Assembly (NCBI RefSeq): GCF_009830945.1
Contig: NZ_VWVV01000009.1
Location: forward strand, 1-64,000
Reading direction: 5' to 3'
Source: Nocardiopsis sp. FR4
Lineage (GTDB): Bacteria; Actinomycetota; Actinomycetes; Streptosporangiales; Streptosporangiaceae
Length of the DNA stretch: 64,000 bases
Of the stretch, positions 55,956 to 64,000 are shown piece by piece (position 1 is the first letter of the stretch; each line of letters begins with the position of its first letter). A program made the translations under genes and the position numbers. The notes beneath the pieces were generated by a model. The model searched no databases and had not been told where the DNA came from. It worked only from the letters and a program-made list of their open reading frames with translations.

Positions 55956-56867
55956 ATGAACGCCCTTCCCTCCCTGGTGCCGCTCGCCGCCGCGCTGGCC
56001 AGCGCCCTGGTCGTGCTGGTCGCGTGCTACGGCCTGTACCTGGCGCTGTCCCAGACCCGGCTGGGGGTGGGCGCCGCGGCCGCGCGCCTGCCCCGGACCA
56101 GGTCCGACGACACGTTCGTCCTGCACCGGATCACCGAGGCCCTCGGGCGTCCGTTCGCCGGGGCGGTGGAGTCCTGGCTCAGCCCGGGCAGGCGCGAGTC
56201 CATCACCGCGCGGATCGAGGCGGCGGGGCGGCCCGACGGGCTGACCCTGGAGCGCTACCTGCGGCGCAAGGTGGGCGAGGTGGCGCTGTACGGCTCCCTG
56301 GGCCTGCTGATGTTCGCCGCGGGCAACCCGCTGGTCGGGGTGGTGGTGCTGGCCTTCACCGGTCTGACCGACCTGAGCATGTACGTGCAGGGCCAGGAGC
56401 GCGCGGACCGGGTCCAGTCGCAACTGCCGGACTTCCTGGACGTGCTCGCGGTGACGGTGAGCGCGGGCATGTCCTTCCGGGCGGCGGTGGCGCGGGTGGC
56501 CGACTCCATGCCGGGGGTGCTCTCCGACGAGTTCAAGCTGGCGTTGCAGCAGATGGAGCTGGGCACCTCGCGCCGGGAGGCCTTCGAGCTGCTGCGCCGC
56601 CGCAACCGCAACGAGTCGCTGAGCAAGTTCGTCACCGCGATCCAGCAGGCCGAGGAGCTGGGCGCCCCGCTCAGCGACACCCTGGTGGACATCAGCCAGG
56701 ACATGCGGCGGGCCGACGCCCAGTACATGCGGCGCAAGGCGCAGCGGATGAACCCGCGGGTGACGATGGTGACCGCGGTGACCCTGCTGCCGGGGCTGCT
56801 CATCCTCATCGTGGGGTCGATGTTCCTGGGCACCGAGGTCAACCTCGGGGTCATCCTCGGCGGCTGA
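55956..56867 (+). CDS. tadC: Flp pilus assembly protein TadC
   Basis: 303 residues, a T2SSF-domain protein, paired with TadB. LPDFLDVLAVTVSAGMSFR and LSDTLVDISQDMRRADAQ are typical. Helices near the N-terminus, 107-130 and 275-303. Last gene of the operon; a strong terminator follows. No Flp pilin or prepilin peptidase gene is seen nearby. Confidence 0.9.
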   Translation: MNALPSLVPLAAALASALVVLVACYGLYLALSQTRLGVGAAAARLPRTRSDDTFVLHRITEALGRPFAGAVESWLSPGRRESITARIEAAGRPDGLTLERYLRRKVGEVALYGSLGLLMFAAGNPLVGVVVLAFTGLTDLSMYVQGQERADRVQSQLPDFLDVLAVTVSAGMSFRAAVARVADSMPGVLSDEFKLALQQMELGTSRREAFELLRRRNRNESLSKFVTAIQQAEELGAPLSDTLVDISQDMRRADAQYMRRKAQRMNPRVTMVTAVTLLPGLLILIVGSMFLGTEVNLGVILGG

Positions 56868-56920
56868 GCGCCGTCCCCGGGGCGTCCCCCGGGGCGGGGG
56901 ACGACCGCCGGCCCGGGGAA

Positions 56921-56955
56921 CGGCCCCCTCCCCGGGGGACGGGGGAGGGGGCCGG
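56921..56955. terminator. bidirectional terminator between tadC and the protease
   Basis: GGCCCCCTCCCC pairs with GGGGAGGGGGCC across an ~8-base loop, between convergent genes. Confidence 0.85.
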
Positions 56956-56980
56956 GGCCTCCTCGGAAGGCGCGGCGGGG

Positions 56981-58756
56981 CTAGCGCAGGGTCAGGGTCC
57001 TGGTCAGCGATCCGGTCGCGCCGGTGGCGTCGGTGACGGTCAGGGTGACGGTGTAGGTGCCCGCCCGGTCGTAGAAGTGCCAGGTGGAGGACCCGGTGCC
57101 GGTGTAGCCGTCACCGAAGTCCCAGGCGTAGGACGTGATCGGGGCGTCGCCCGCGGTGGAGCCGGAGGCGTCGAACTCGCAGAGCCGGAAGAAGCTGTAG
57201 CAGCCGCCGGTGAAGGCCGCGGTGGGCGCGGTGTGGTCGGGGGCGCCCACCGAGACCGTGGCCTCGGCGCTGTCGGTGCGTCCCGCGTCGTCGGTGACGG
57301 TGAGGGTCACGGTGTAGTCGCCCCCGGAGCCGTAGGTGTGGGTGGCGGTGGCGCCGCTGGCCCCCTCGCCGTCGCCGAAGTCCCACTCCCAGGCGGTGAC
57401 CTCGCCGTCGGAGGCGGAGGCGGACCCGTCGAAGGAGCAGGTCAGCGTAGCGTCGTCGCAGGAGGAGCTGATGCTGGCCACCGGGCCCTCGGGCGGAGCG
57501 GTGTTCCCGCCGGCGGGGAAGGTGTCCGGGTCGCCCACGTCCAGCAGCGGCTCGTGGTGGCCGTCGCCGGAGGTGTCGTTCCAGTCGCGGTTGCCCGCGT
57601 CGGTCAGGGCCGCGTACAGGGACAGCACGCCGGCGCGGTCGGCGGGCTTGGCCGCACCGGCGGCGAGCAGGGCCAGGCCGCCCGCGGCGTGCGGGGAGGC
57701 CATGGAGGTTCCGCTCATGGAGCCGTAGCCGCCGCCGGTCGTGGTGGAGGTGACGCAGGAGCCGGGGGCGGCGATGTCGACGGTGGCGCCGTGGTTGGAG
57801 AAGTAGGAGAGGGTGTCGTCGCGGTCGCCGGTGCAGCCCAGGTTGCCTCCGGAGCCGCCGGGGCGGCCGTCGGAGTCGGCCATGGAGGAGACCGTCAGCA
57901 CGTCGGGGTGGTTGGCGGGGAAGAAGTTGGCCGCGTCCCGGGAGCTGTTGCCCGCGGCGACCGCGAAGGCCACCCCGGCGTCCACGGAGGCCGTGATGGC
58001 CCGGCTCAGCGCCTGGTCGGTGCAGCCCTCGCAGCCCAGGCTCATGTTGGCCACGGCGACCTCGTCGGCGTTGGCGGCCACGTAGTCCACCCCGGCTGCG
58101 ATCCCGGCCAGGGAGCCGCTGCCGTTGGCGTTGAGGACCTGCACGTTCCAGACCGCGGCGCCGGGGGCCACGCCCACCACGCCCCGGCCGTTGTCGAGGG
58201 CTCCGACGCTGCCCGCGACGTGGGTGCCGTGCCCGTTGCCGTCGGTGCCGGTGACCGCCACGCACCTGCCGGTGGTGCAGTTGACCGAGTGGACGACGTC
58301 GAGGTCGGGATGGCTCGCGTCCACCCCGGTGTCCAGGACCGCCACGGCCGCGTCGGGCACGTAGTCGTCCCGGCCGTTGATCGCCAGGTTGGGGTTGTCG
58401 GGGGCGAAGACGCGGGCGACCCCGTTGGGGGTGTCCTGCTCGAAGGTGTGCAGGACCTGGTCCTCCTGGACGAAGTCCACGTCCTCGTCCCGGAGCAGGG
58501 CGGCGGCCTCGGCTGCGGTCATGCGGGCCGCGTAGCCGGTCAGCGCGTGCTCGTAGACGCTGGTGGGGTCGTCGTCGTGGCGGTCGGCCACCTCCTCGGG
58601 CGAGGCGGACTCGTCCAGGACGACGATGTAGGTGCGCTCGGCGGTGTCCGCGGTGCCGAGGAAGTGGGGGATCTCCTCGGCGGAGGCGGAGGCGGGCGGG
58701 GCGAGCAGGGCGGGCAACAGGGCGGCGGCCACCAGGGCCGCACCGATCGTGCGCAT
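56981..58756 (-). CDS. secreted S8 (subtilisin-like) protease with two PKD domains
   Basis: 591 residues. A signal peptide (1-25), an I9-type propeptide to about residue 108 (YIVVLDESASPEEVADRH), and the peptidase: Asp 142 (AVLDTGVD), His 176 (GHGTHVAGS), Asn 270 (AAGNSS) and Ser 351 (SGTSMASP), all present. Two PKD domains follow (about 425-505 and 510-591; WEWDFGDGEG and YAWDFGDGYTG). The product is an exported serine endopeptidase, activated by removal of the propeptide, with PKD domains for substrate binding. Cys pairs suggest disulphides. Confidence 0.94.
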   Translation of the reverse strand: MRTIGAALVAAALLPALLAPPASASAEEIPHFLGTADTAERTYIVVLDESASPEEVADRHDDDPTSVYEHALTGYAARMTAAEAAALLRDEDVDFVQEDQVLHTFEQDTPNGVARVFAPDNPNLAINGRDDYVPDAAVAVLDTGVDASHPDLDVVHSVNCTTGRCVAVTGTDGNGHGTHVAGSVGALDNGRGVVGVAPGAAVWNVQVLNANGSGSLAGIAAGVDYVAANADEVAVANMSLGCEGCTDQALSRAITASVDAGVAFAVAAGNSSRDAANFFPANHPDVLTVSSMADSDGRPGGSGGNLGCTGDRDDTLSYFSNHGATVDIAAPGSCVTSTTTGGGYGSMSGTSMASPHAAGGLALLAAGAAKPADRAGVLSLYAALTDAGNRDWNDTSGDGHHEPLLDVGDPDTFPAGGNTAPPEGPVASISSSCDDATLTCSFDGSASASDGEVTAWEWDFGDGEGASGATATHTYGSGGDYTVTLTVTDDAGRTDSAEATVSVGAPDHTAPTAAFTGGCYSFFRLCEFDASGSTAGDAPITSYAWDFGDGYTGTGSSTWHFYDRAGTYTVTLTVTDATGATGSLTRTLTLR

Positions 58757-59037
58757 GTGCGGGACACCCTTCGGGGGATCGGGGGACGGGGTCGGGTGGC
58801 CACCCGCTGTTCATCATGCGTTGGCCCCGGAGGGCGGGCCATACGTAGTCGCCACGTAACCGTCCGGGGCGCACAGGGGTACGTAGGGGCCCCGGTGCCC
58901 GGCCCGGGCCCCGCCCCGCGACATGGGAGCCTTCCCACGCCGCGGGGGTGTCCGCACTACCCGGACGGAGCCCGGCACCGGAGGGCACGGAGGTTTCCGG
59001 GTCGCTCCGGTACCGGGCGGCCGGGCCTGTGCCCGCG
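58757..59037. promoter_or_regulatory. protease promoter region
   Basis: 280 bases before the S8 gene. ACGTA pairs with TACGT near 58838-58858 as a short inverted repeat; a promoter is expected but not resolved. Confidence 0.35.
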
Positions 59038-59964
59038 CTACCGGGCGGGGGCGGCGGGCGGGAACGGGATCGCGGCCAGGGTCGGGATGAGCTGGGACTC
59101 CTCGTACTCCAGGTGCGCCTCCAACTCCCGGGTCATCCGGTCCAGCCCGACCCGGAAGCGCTCCGGGTCCGCGGTGGCCAGGTCACCCAGAAGCGCCTCC
59201 AGCTCACCGCGGATCCGGTCCACCGTGCGGTGCTCCTCCGTCAGCCGGCGCAGCGCCTCCGCCAGGTGGGGGGCCTGCCGTCCCAGGTTCGGGAACATGG
59301 CCTCCTCGCTGGTGTGGTGGAAGTGCAGGGACTCGCAGAAGGCCAGGCAGTGCTGGCGCAGCTGGAGGTCGAGCCCGGGGGCCCGCCCGCCGTCCGCTGT
59401 CGCCGCACGCCCGGCGAAGTGGGCCTCTGCCTCGGTGCGCACGGCTGCGAGCTGGGCGCGCAGCCAGGCGTGGACCTCCACGAGCTTGTCCGCCAGGTTG
59501 GCGACCCCTGAGGTTTCCCCCTGGTGGACCCGGTCCAGGGCGACGACCGGAAGGACGCGCTCGGTTCCGGCCTGGTAGTCGGCGTATCCGGGCTCCGCTC
59601 GGACGCACGCGTCGAACAGGCGGTCGCGTTCGGCCCCCTCGGCGGGCACGGCGACGGCGTCGAACTCCTCCGTGCCCAGCTCCACGCGCACCATGGGGTG
59701 GGCGAGGACGTTGCGGTACCAGTCGGGGTGGCGGTCCGCACCGCCCGCGGAGCCGATGACGAGCAGGCGGCCCTCGGCGCGGACGTAGCCGAGCGGGGTG
59801 GTGTGCTCGCGGCCGGACCTGGCCCCGACGGTGGTGAGCAGCAGCAGGTCGCCGCCCTCGAACATGCCGCCGACCCGGCCGCCGTTGGCGCGGAACTCCG
59901 CGACGACGGGCTCGTTGAAGTCGCTGACGTGGGGTTCGGGTCGCACGTGCGGGTTGTCGGTCAC
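59038..59964 (-). CDS. Ddn-type F420-dependent nitroreductase fused to a hemerythrin domain
   Basis: 308 residues. Residues ~15-130 match the nitroreductase/deazaflavin-dependent family (FNEPVVAEFRANGGRVGGMF, LLLLTTVGARSGREHTTPLG, NPxW-like DWYRNVLAHP). Residues ~145-300 are a four-helix hemerythrin (HHE) domain with conserved His in HAWLR, HFHHTSEE, EEHRTV and HLEYEE, a di-iron site. A redox partner pair in a single chain: perhaps quinone or nitro reduction coupled to O2/NO sensing or iron. GAAGGAG before GTG fixes the start. Confidence 0.88.
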   Translation of the reverse strand: MTDNPHVRPEPHVSDFNEPVVAEFRANGGRVGGMFEGGDLLLLTTVGARSGREHTTPLGYVRAEGRLLVIGSAGGADRHPDWYRNVLAHPMVRVELGTEEFDAVAVPAEGAERDRLFDACVRAEPGYADYQAGTERVLPVVALDRVHQGETSGVANLADKLVEVHAWLRAQLAAVRTEAEAHFAGRAATADGGRAPGLDLQLRQHCLAFCESLHFHHTSEEAMFPNLGRQAPHLAEALRRLTEEHRTVDRIRGELEALLGDLATADPERFRVGLDRMTRELEAHLEYEESQLIPTLAAIPFPPAAPAR

Positions 59965-60546
59965 GTGTGGTGTCTCCTTCGGTGGTGGTCGTGACGGCGA
60001 CCGTCCCCGAGGGCTTCCGGCATCCGGGCACACCCACACCGCGCCGACGCACCGCCCCCGTCCGTGCACCGGCGGGCGGGACGGGCACGGGCGGGGGCGA
60101 GGCGGGCTGCGACGGGTGCGCGCGGTCGCGCCCGCGCGCGGCGGCGGGCGGGCACGGCGGGGGGACCCGGGCGGTGCCGGGTGGCCGGAGGGGCTTCGGG
60201 GAGGACGCGGAGGTTCTTCGGCGCCGGGCGGAGTGCTCCGGCGCGGGCGCGGCTCGGGGCCGTGCCACGGGAACGGCTAGACGCGGTCCGTGATGTGCGT
60301 GCTCACAGTTCACTCCCCGAAAGGCTCAAGGTGCCTCCATACCGCCCGGCCGGCCTACTTCTCGTGACCGGGGGCACGCGGCACGGGCGTCACCCTACGC
60401 CATGCGCGCGGCGGACGCCAGCCCGCTCGGGGCGGGCGTCTGCCGGTGGGCCGGACCCACCCGGCAGACGCCCGCCAGCCGTAGGGACCGCGGCCGGCCC
60501 GGTCCGTAGCGTCGAAGGACACGACCGAGAGAAAGCGTAGGGGACC
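59965..60546. other. intergenic, no gene recognised
   Basis: About 580 bases, mostly very high GC with shadow frames only. It must contain the promoter of the Ddn-hemerythrin gene. The last 60 bases precede the broken DUF418 gene. Confidence 0.4.
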
Positions 60547-61114
60547 GTGACCCTGACAACGGCGCCGTGGCGGCGCCTCCCCCGCCCGTGCCCTGGCCCC
60601 CGACCTGGCGCGCGGGTTCATGCTGCTGTTCATCGCGCTGGTCTCGGGTTCGCGCACGGCGCCCTGGTGCTGCCCGTGGACATCGTCGGCGCCTACGGGC
60701 TGGCGCTGCTGCACGAGGCCACCGGCTGGTCCGGCGGGCTGGGCTGGGCGGCCGTTCTGCGCCTGCTCGCGGCACGGTGGGAGCGGCACCGGGCACACGC
60801 GGCGGTGGCCTCGGCGGTGACGGCGGTCGCGGTGGTGGGGCAGCGCTCGCTGACCTGCTACCTGGCGCAGTCGGTGGTGTTCACACTGGTGTTCGCCCCC
60901 TACGCCGGAGGGCTGGGCGCCTCGCTGGGGGTGACCGGCGCGGCCGGGGTGGGTGGCCACCTGGCTGGGGACGGTGGCCCTGGCAGAGTGGCTGCGCCGC
61001 ACGGGGCGGCCCGGCCCGGCCGAGGCGGCGCTGCGCCGCCTGGTCTACGCGGGAACGGCGCACTCCCCCGCGTCCTGGCGCGGACCGGCGGACGGCGGCC
61101 CCCGGGGTTCCTGA
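60547..61114 (+). pseudogene. DUF418 (YeiB-like) membrane protein pseudogene
   Basis: Similarity moves between frames: APDLARGFMLLFIALV (start of the family) in one frame at 60596-60648, LVLPVDIVGAYGLALLHEAT and GQRSLTCYLAQSVVFTLVFA in another at about 60663-60950, and ATWLGTVALAEWLRRTGRPG through the stop at 61112-61114 in the first again. The family is normally ~400 residues; most of the middle is missing. At least two shifts and a large deletion make it nonfunctional. Confidence 0.8.
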
Positions 61115-61201
61115 GGCCGCCGGGGCGGCCGCGTCCCTTCGCCCCCGGATCCAGGTTGCCCCCGCGTTCAGCTGCCCCGGGTGTGGACCGTTCTCGGGAT
61201 G

Positions 61202-63262
61202 TCAGGTGCCCGGCGGTGCGGGAGCGCCCTCCGCACGGACCTGGTCGGGGTCGGGGACGTCCGGGTCGGGTTCCCCGTTGATCTCCACGAACGTGTAGCG
61301 GGTGTACCACAGCGCCGGTTCGGGGGCGTCGGGGGCCAGGAAGGACACCGGCACGCCCTCGGAGACCGGGCGCCCGCTGAGGACGTAGCCGCCCGAGGGG
61401 GCGCCCTCGGTGGCGAAGGCCAGCGGGGTCCCGTCCTCGGTGGCGACCAGGGTGAAGGCCGTGGTCTCCCCCTCGGGGCTCGCCAAGGCGGAGAACTCGC
61501 CCTCCACGAGGACGGCGGGCACCTCGTCGGGGGCCTGCCCGCCCAGGTGGCCGTAGGCGTCCTCGGGGGTCGGGGGCGCGGTGAAGACCACGGGCCCCTC
61601 CCCGGTGACGGTCCCGTTCTCCACGACGCGGGCCAGGGGTTCCAGGACCCGTTCCGGGGTGAACGCCTCCGCCGCGCCCCGCACCTCGGGTTCGGCCGCG
61701 TACCAGGTGGGCGGACCGTTCCAGGCGGTGTTCGCGCCGCGCAGCAGCTGCCCGTCGACCAGCCAGAGGTCGCTGGTACGGGCGCCGCTGACCGTGCTGG
61801 TCCAGCGCAGCGCCCGGGGCGGGCCCTCCTGGTAGAGCACGCGGTCGAAGAGGGTGGGGGTGGCGGCGGTGTTCGCGGGCAGCGGCTGGCCGTACCCTCG
61901 ACCGCTGCCCGCGTGGGTGAGCAGGGTGAGTTCGAAGGACTCGGCGGCCAGCAGGGTGTCCAGCGAGGCCGCGACCAGGTCCATGCCGGTCGGGGGTGCG
62001 GTGCCGGGCCCGCCGTCGCCCTCCGCGGGGCCGGTGCCCTGCCCGGACTGTCCGTTCGGCCCGGTGGACCCGGGGGGTTCGGTGGAGGAGTTGGCCGCGG
62101 TGGTGTCGGACTCCCCCGCCAGGGCGTCCAGGAGCAGGTAGCCGCCGCCGACGGCCGCGGCCAGGAACACGGCGGCGGCCACCGCCAGGACCGGGGGCCT
62201 GCGTGCGAACGCCTTGCGGCGGCGCAGGCTGGCGCGCGACCGTCCGTCGCCCCGGCCCGGGCCGCCCGGGGCCGCGGCGTCGGGGTCCGCGGCGTCGGCG
62301 GGTTCGTGCTCGGCCAGGCCCAGGGCGGCGCTGATCCACTCCGCGGGCCGGTGCCAGCCCACGTCCACGCGGGGCCAGGAGGCGCCGGTGAGGGTGCGCA
62401 GCCGTTCGGCCCACACCTGGTGGGGGGCGCTGTCCTCCACGCCCGCCAGCAGCAGGCACTCCAGGTAGAGCTCCTCCGCCGAGGGGCGCCGTGCCGGGTC
62501 CGGCGACAGGGCGCGGGACAGCACGGGGCGCAGGCGCACGGGTACGGCGGCGAGGTCGGCGGTCCCCTCCCGGGCACGGCGGGCCACCTCCGGCGGGGAG
62601 GCGTCCGCCCCGAACGGCTCGCGTCCGGTGGCGGCCAGGACCACCACGCACGCCCACGAGAACACGTCGGAGGCGGGATCGGGGCGCGCGCCCGCGTAGC
62701 GTTCGGGGGCCAGCCAGCCGGTGCCGCCCGCGGTGGTGGGCGCGTCGCCGTCGTCGAGCTGACGTGCGACGCCGTGGTCGAGCAGGCGGGGGCCCTGGGG
62801 GGTCACGAGGACGTTGCCGGGCCTGACGTCGCCGTGGGGTACACCCGCGGCGTGGACGGCGGCCAGGGCCTCGGCGGTACCGGCGGCCAGGACCAGGAGG
62901 GCGGGTTCGGGCAGCGGGCCGGTCTCGCGCACGTGACGGCCCAGGTCGGCCCCGGGCAGGTAGGGGACCGCCGTCCAGGGTCGTCCGTGCAGGTCTCCGC
63001 TGGCGCTGACGCCGACGGCGCACGTTCCCAGGCCGCGGCGGAGCAGGACGAGCCTGCGCTCGGGGTCGGCGGCGGGGGCCCACGGGGCGTGCGCGACGGT
63101 CAGGGCGACCGGCTCCCCGCCCGGGGACACGGCGGCGTAGACCACGCCGACGCCGTTGTCTCCGAGGCGCCCGATGAGCCGGTGGTCGCCGATTCGCGCG
63201 GGGTCATCGGTGCTGAGGGGACGCACGTGCGGCGGGAGGGTGCCCGACGGGTGTGGAGCCAT
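61202..63262 (-). CDS. membrane protein with degenerate Ser/Thr kinase domain
   Basis: 686 residues. Residues 25-290 follow the PknB-like kinase fold, but the VAxK lysine reads T (VALT at 52-55), the catalytic loop is HGDVRPGNV (HRD changed to HGD) and DFG reads DHG. A membrane helix is near 352-372 (VLAVAAAVFLAAAVGGGYLL), followed by an extracytoplasmic domain with a beta-rich fold (SFELTLLTHAG, ALRWTSTVSGARTSDLWLVDG) similar to LppX/LprG-like or outer sensor domains. Probably a pseudokinase signalling protein or one with low activity. GGAAGG lies before the ATG; a longer frame upstream is unlikely. Confidence 0.85.
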   Translation of the reverse strand: MAPHPSGTLPPHVRPLSTDDPARIGDHRLIGRLGDNGVGVVYAAVSPGGEPVALTVAHAPWAPAADPERRLVLLRRGLGTCAVGVSASGDLHGRPWTAVPYLPGADLGRHVRETGPLPEPALLVLAAGTAEALAAVHAAGVPHGDVRPGNVLVTPQGPRLLDHGVARQLDDGDAPTTAGGTGWLAPERYAGARPDPASDVFSWACVVVLAATGREPFGADASPPEVARRAREGTADLAAVPVRLRPVLSRALSPDPARRPSAEELYLECLLLAGVEDSAPHQVWAERLRTLTGASWPRVDVGWHRPAEWISAALGLAEHEPADAADPDAAAPGGPGRGDGRSRASLRRRKAFARRPPVLAVAAAVFLAAAVGGGYLLLDALAGESDTTAANSSTEPPGSTGPNGQSGQGTGPAEGDGGPGTAPPTGMDLVAASLDTLLAAESFELTLLTHAGSGRGYGQPLPANTAATPTLFDRVLYQEGPPRALRWTSTVSGARTSDLWLVDGQLLRGANTAWNGPPTWYAAEPEVRGAAEAFTPERVLEPLARVVENGTVTGEGPVVFTAPPTPEDAYGHLGGQAPDEVPAVLVEGEFSALASPEGETTAFTLVATEDGTPLAFATEGAPSGGYVLSGRPVSEGVPVSFLAPDAPEPALWYTRYTFVEINGEPDPDVPDPDQVRAEGAPAPPGT

Positions 63263-63867
63263 GGGGGGACGCCTTCCACTCTCCTGGGCCGGGGAACGCC
63301 TGTCGGTCCGCGTCACCGACCCGTGGGAACGTGAATCTACCGGAATCCGACCGTACATTCCCGGGCATACTCCGCGCTCCGTCAGATCGTGACCACGCGG
63401 GGTCGCCTTTCGGTCCCGGTGGGGCGGGGCGGGCACGGCGCCGCCCGGACGGGGGCGCGGGCGCGATCACTGTGACCGCGCGCGGTTCGGGGACGGGGTG
63501 GGCGGCGGCGGAAGGCGGGGACGGCGGAAGGGCGGGGGATGCGTTGCGCGGGGTTCACGGGAAGGGTGCCCGCGGCCGGTTGCGGACACGGGGGCCTGCG
63601 GGCGCAACCCCTGACAGGCGCGTTCACCGCCGCTACCGTGAGGGGACAGCGCCCAGCCACGACTTCCGTCCGGTCGTGACTGGGCGCTGACCTGCGCGTA
63701 GCGGCTGCCGCCCGGGGCGGTGCGTCGCGGAGGGGGCCGGGGCGTCCCGTGCGGTGCCGTGCGGCGCGCGAACCCGGGGAGGGCGGGGTACCCGGGGCTG
63801 GGGGTGACGGGGTTCCGAGTGGTGAAGGAGTCCGGAAGCTCGGAATACGGACGGCCCGGGGGCAGTG
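63263..63867. other. intergenic with an inverted repeat
   Basis: About 600 bases with shadow frames only. The kinase-like gene's promoter is on the left. 63648-63687 holds a long inverted repeat (see next entry). Confidence 0.4.
63648..63687. terminator. long hairpin, terminator or operator
   Basis: AGCGCCCAG pairs with CTGGGCGCT, and CACGAC with GTCGTG, around one mismatch and a 9-base loop. It lies downstream of the right-edge gene, without a T-run. Confidence 0.6.
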
Positions 63868-64000
63868 CTAGCGGTGCGGGGCGGCGCTGGCGGAGGCGCC
63901 TTCCTCCTCTGAGGCGGCCATCGAGTCCCGGCAGGCGAGCACGCACTCCAGCAGCCCCGGGAAGCGGCCCTCCAGTTCCTCGTAGCGCAGCGAGACGAAG
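63868..64000 (-). CDS. partial CDS, C-terminus of an unidentified protein
   Basis: The last 44 codons of a leftward gene that enters from the right edge: FVSLRYEELEGRFPGLLECV then LACRDSMAASEEEGASAS and the end. Helical and acidic, third-position GC is very high. Too short to name. Confidence 0.55.
   Translation of the reverse strand, partial: FVSLRYEELEGRFPGLLECVLACRDSMAASEEEGASASAAPHR

Noticed and set aside
55766..59578. 1270-codon plus-strand frame
   Set aside because: It crosses tadC in another frame and the S8 protease on the opposite strand; both have clear motifs.
1..64000. CRISPR arrays, rRNA genes
   Set aside because: No regularly spaced repeats or conserved rRNA sequence were found on either strand.

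Overview
The window is DNA from a high-GC actinomycete, most likely Nocardiopsis or a close relative. The signs are very high third-position GC, many GTG starts, ATGA/GTGA coupled starts, class F sortase, GAP1/double-GTPase proteins, DUF2795, a Zur-box operon of zinc-free ribosomal paralogues and an actinobacterial Tad pilus locus. Genus is inference. The exception is the first ~4.2 kb, which is clearly lower in GC and carries a single-chain restriction-modification-specificity protein plus a tightly coupled Cys-motif miniprotein: an acquired defence island.

1-4.3 kb: defence island. 4.3-10.1 kb: a decayed stretch bounded by two ~265-bp imperfect direct repeats with conserved hairpins; it holds a DUF1801 protein, a frameshifted VOC pseudogene, a secreted DNRLRE protein and an unknown small protein. 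10.2-25.3 kb: metabolism and stress. It has an NCS1 permease with a 54-aa membrane miniprotein and a YtcJ-type amidohydrolase under a divergent TetR, a fatty-acid desaturase, an MFS remnant, cspA beside a DEAD-box helicase, two more divergent TetR-enzyme pairs, and a membrane-anchored NB-ARC/TPR (STAND) protein. 25.6-31.3 kb: an AlkC-like DNA glycosylase with an Ig-like C-terminus, a two-TM protein, an OafA/SGNH acyltransferase and a lipoprotein.

31.7-42.7 kb is the most interesting block: an apparent five-gene operon coding for a 1515-aa Fn3/disordered/Ig-like protein, a zinc-ribbon GTPase, a GAP1-N2 type GTPase-associated protein, a second membrane-anchored zinc-ribbon GTPase, and a 57-aa one-TM protein overlapping it by ATGA. 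It resembles GAP1/double-GTPase systems proposed computationally as regulated conflict systems in multicellular bacteria, but this Fn3 + dual GTPase + miniprotein layout has no function I know of.

43-48 kb: a CHRD-like secreted protein with class F sortase, a YciI protein, a VOC protein with divergent TetR, then a Zur-box operon of an Mrf-like COG0523 protein and C-minus S18, L28 and S14. 48-57 kb: a DUF1232 protein and a Tad/Flp assembly operon (cpaB, cpaE/tadZ, two tadE-like, cpaF/tadA, tadB, tadC) led by an unknown zinc-ribbon protein; no pilin or prepilin peptidase is seen. 57-64 kb: an S8 protease with two PKD domains, a Ddn-hemerythrin fusion, a DUF418 pseudogene, a degenerate kinase-like membrane protein, and the end of an unidentified gene at the right edge.
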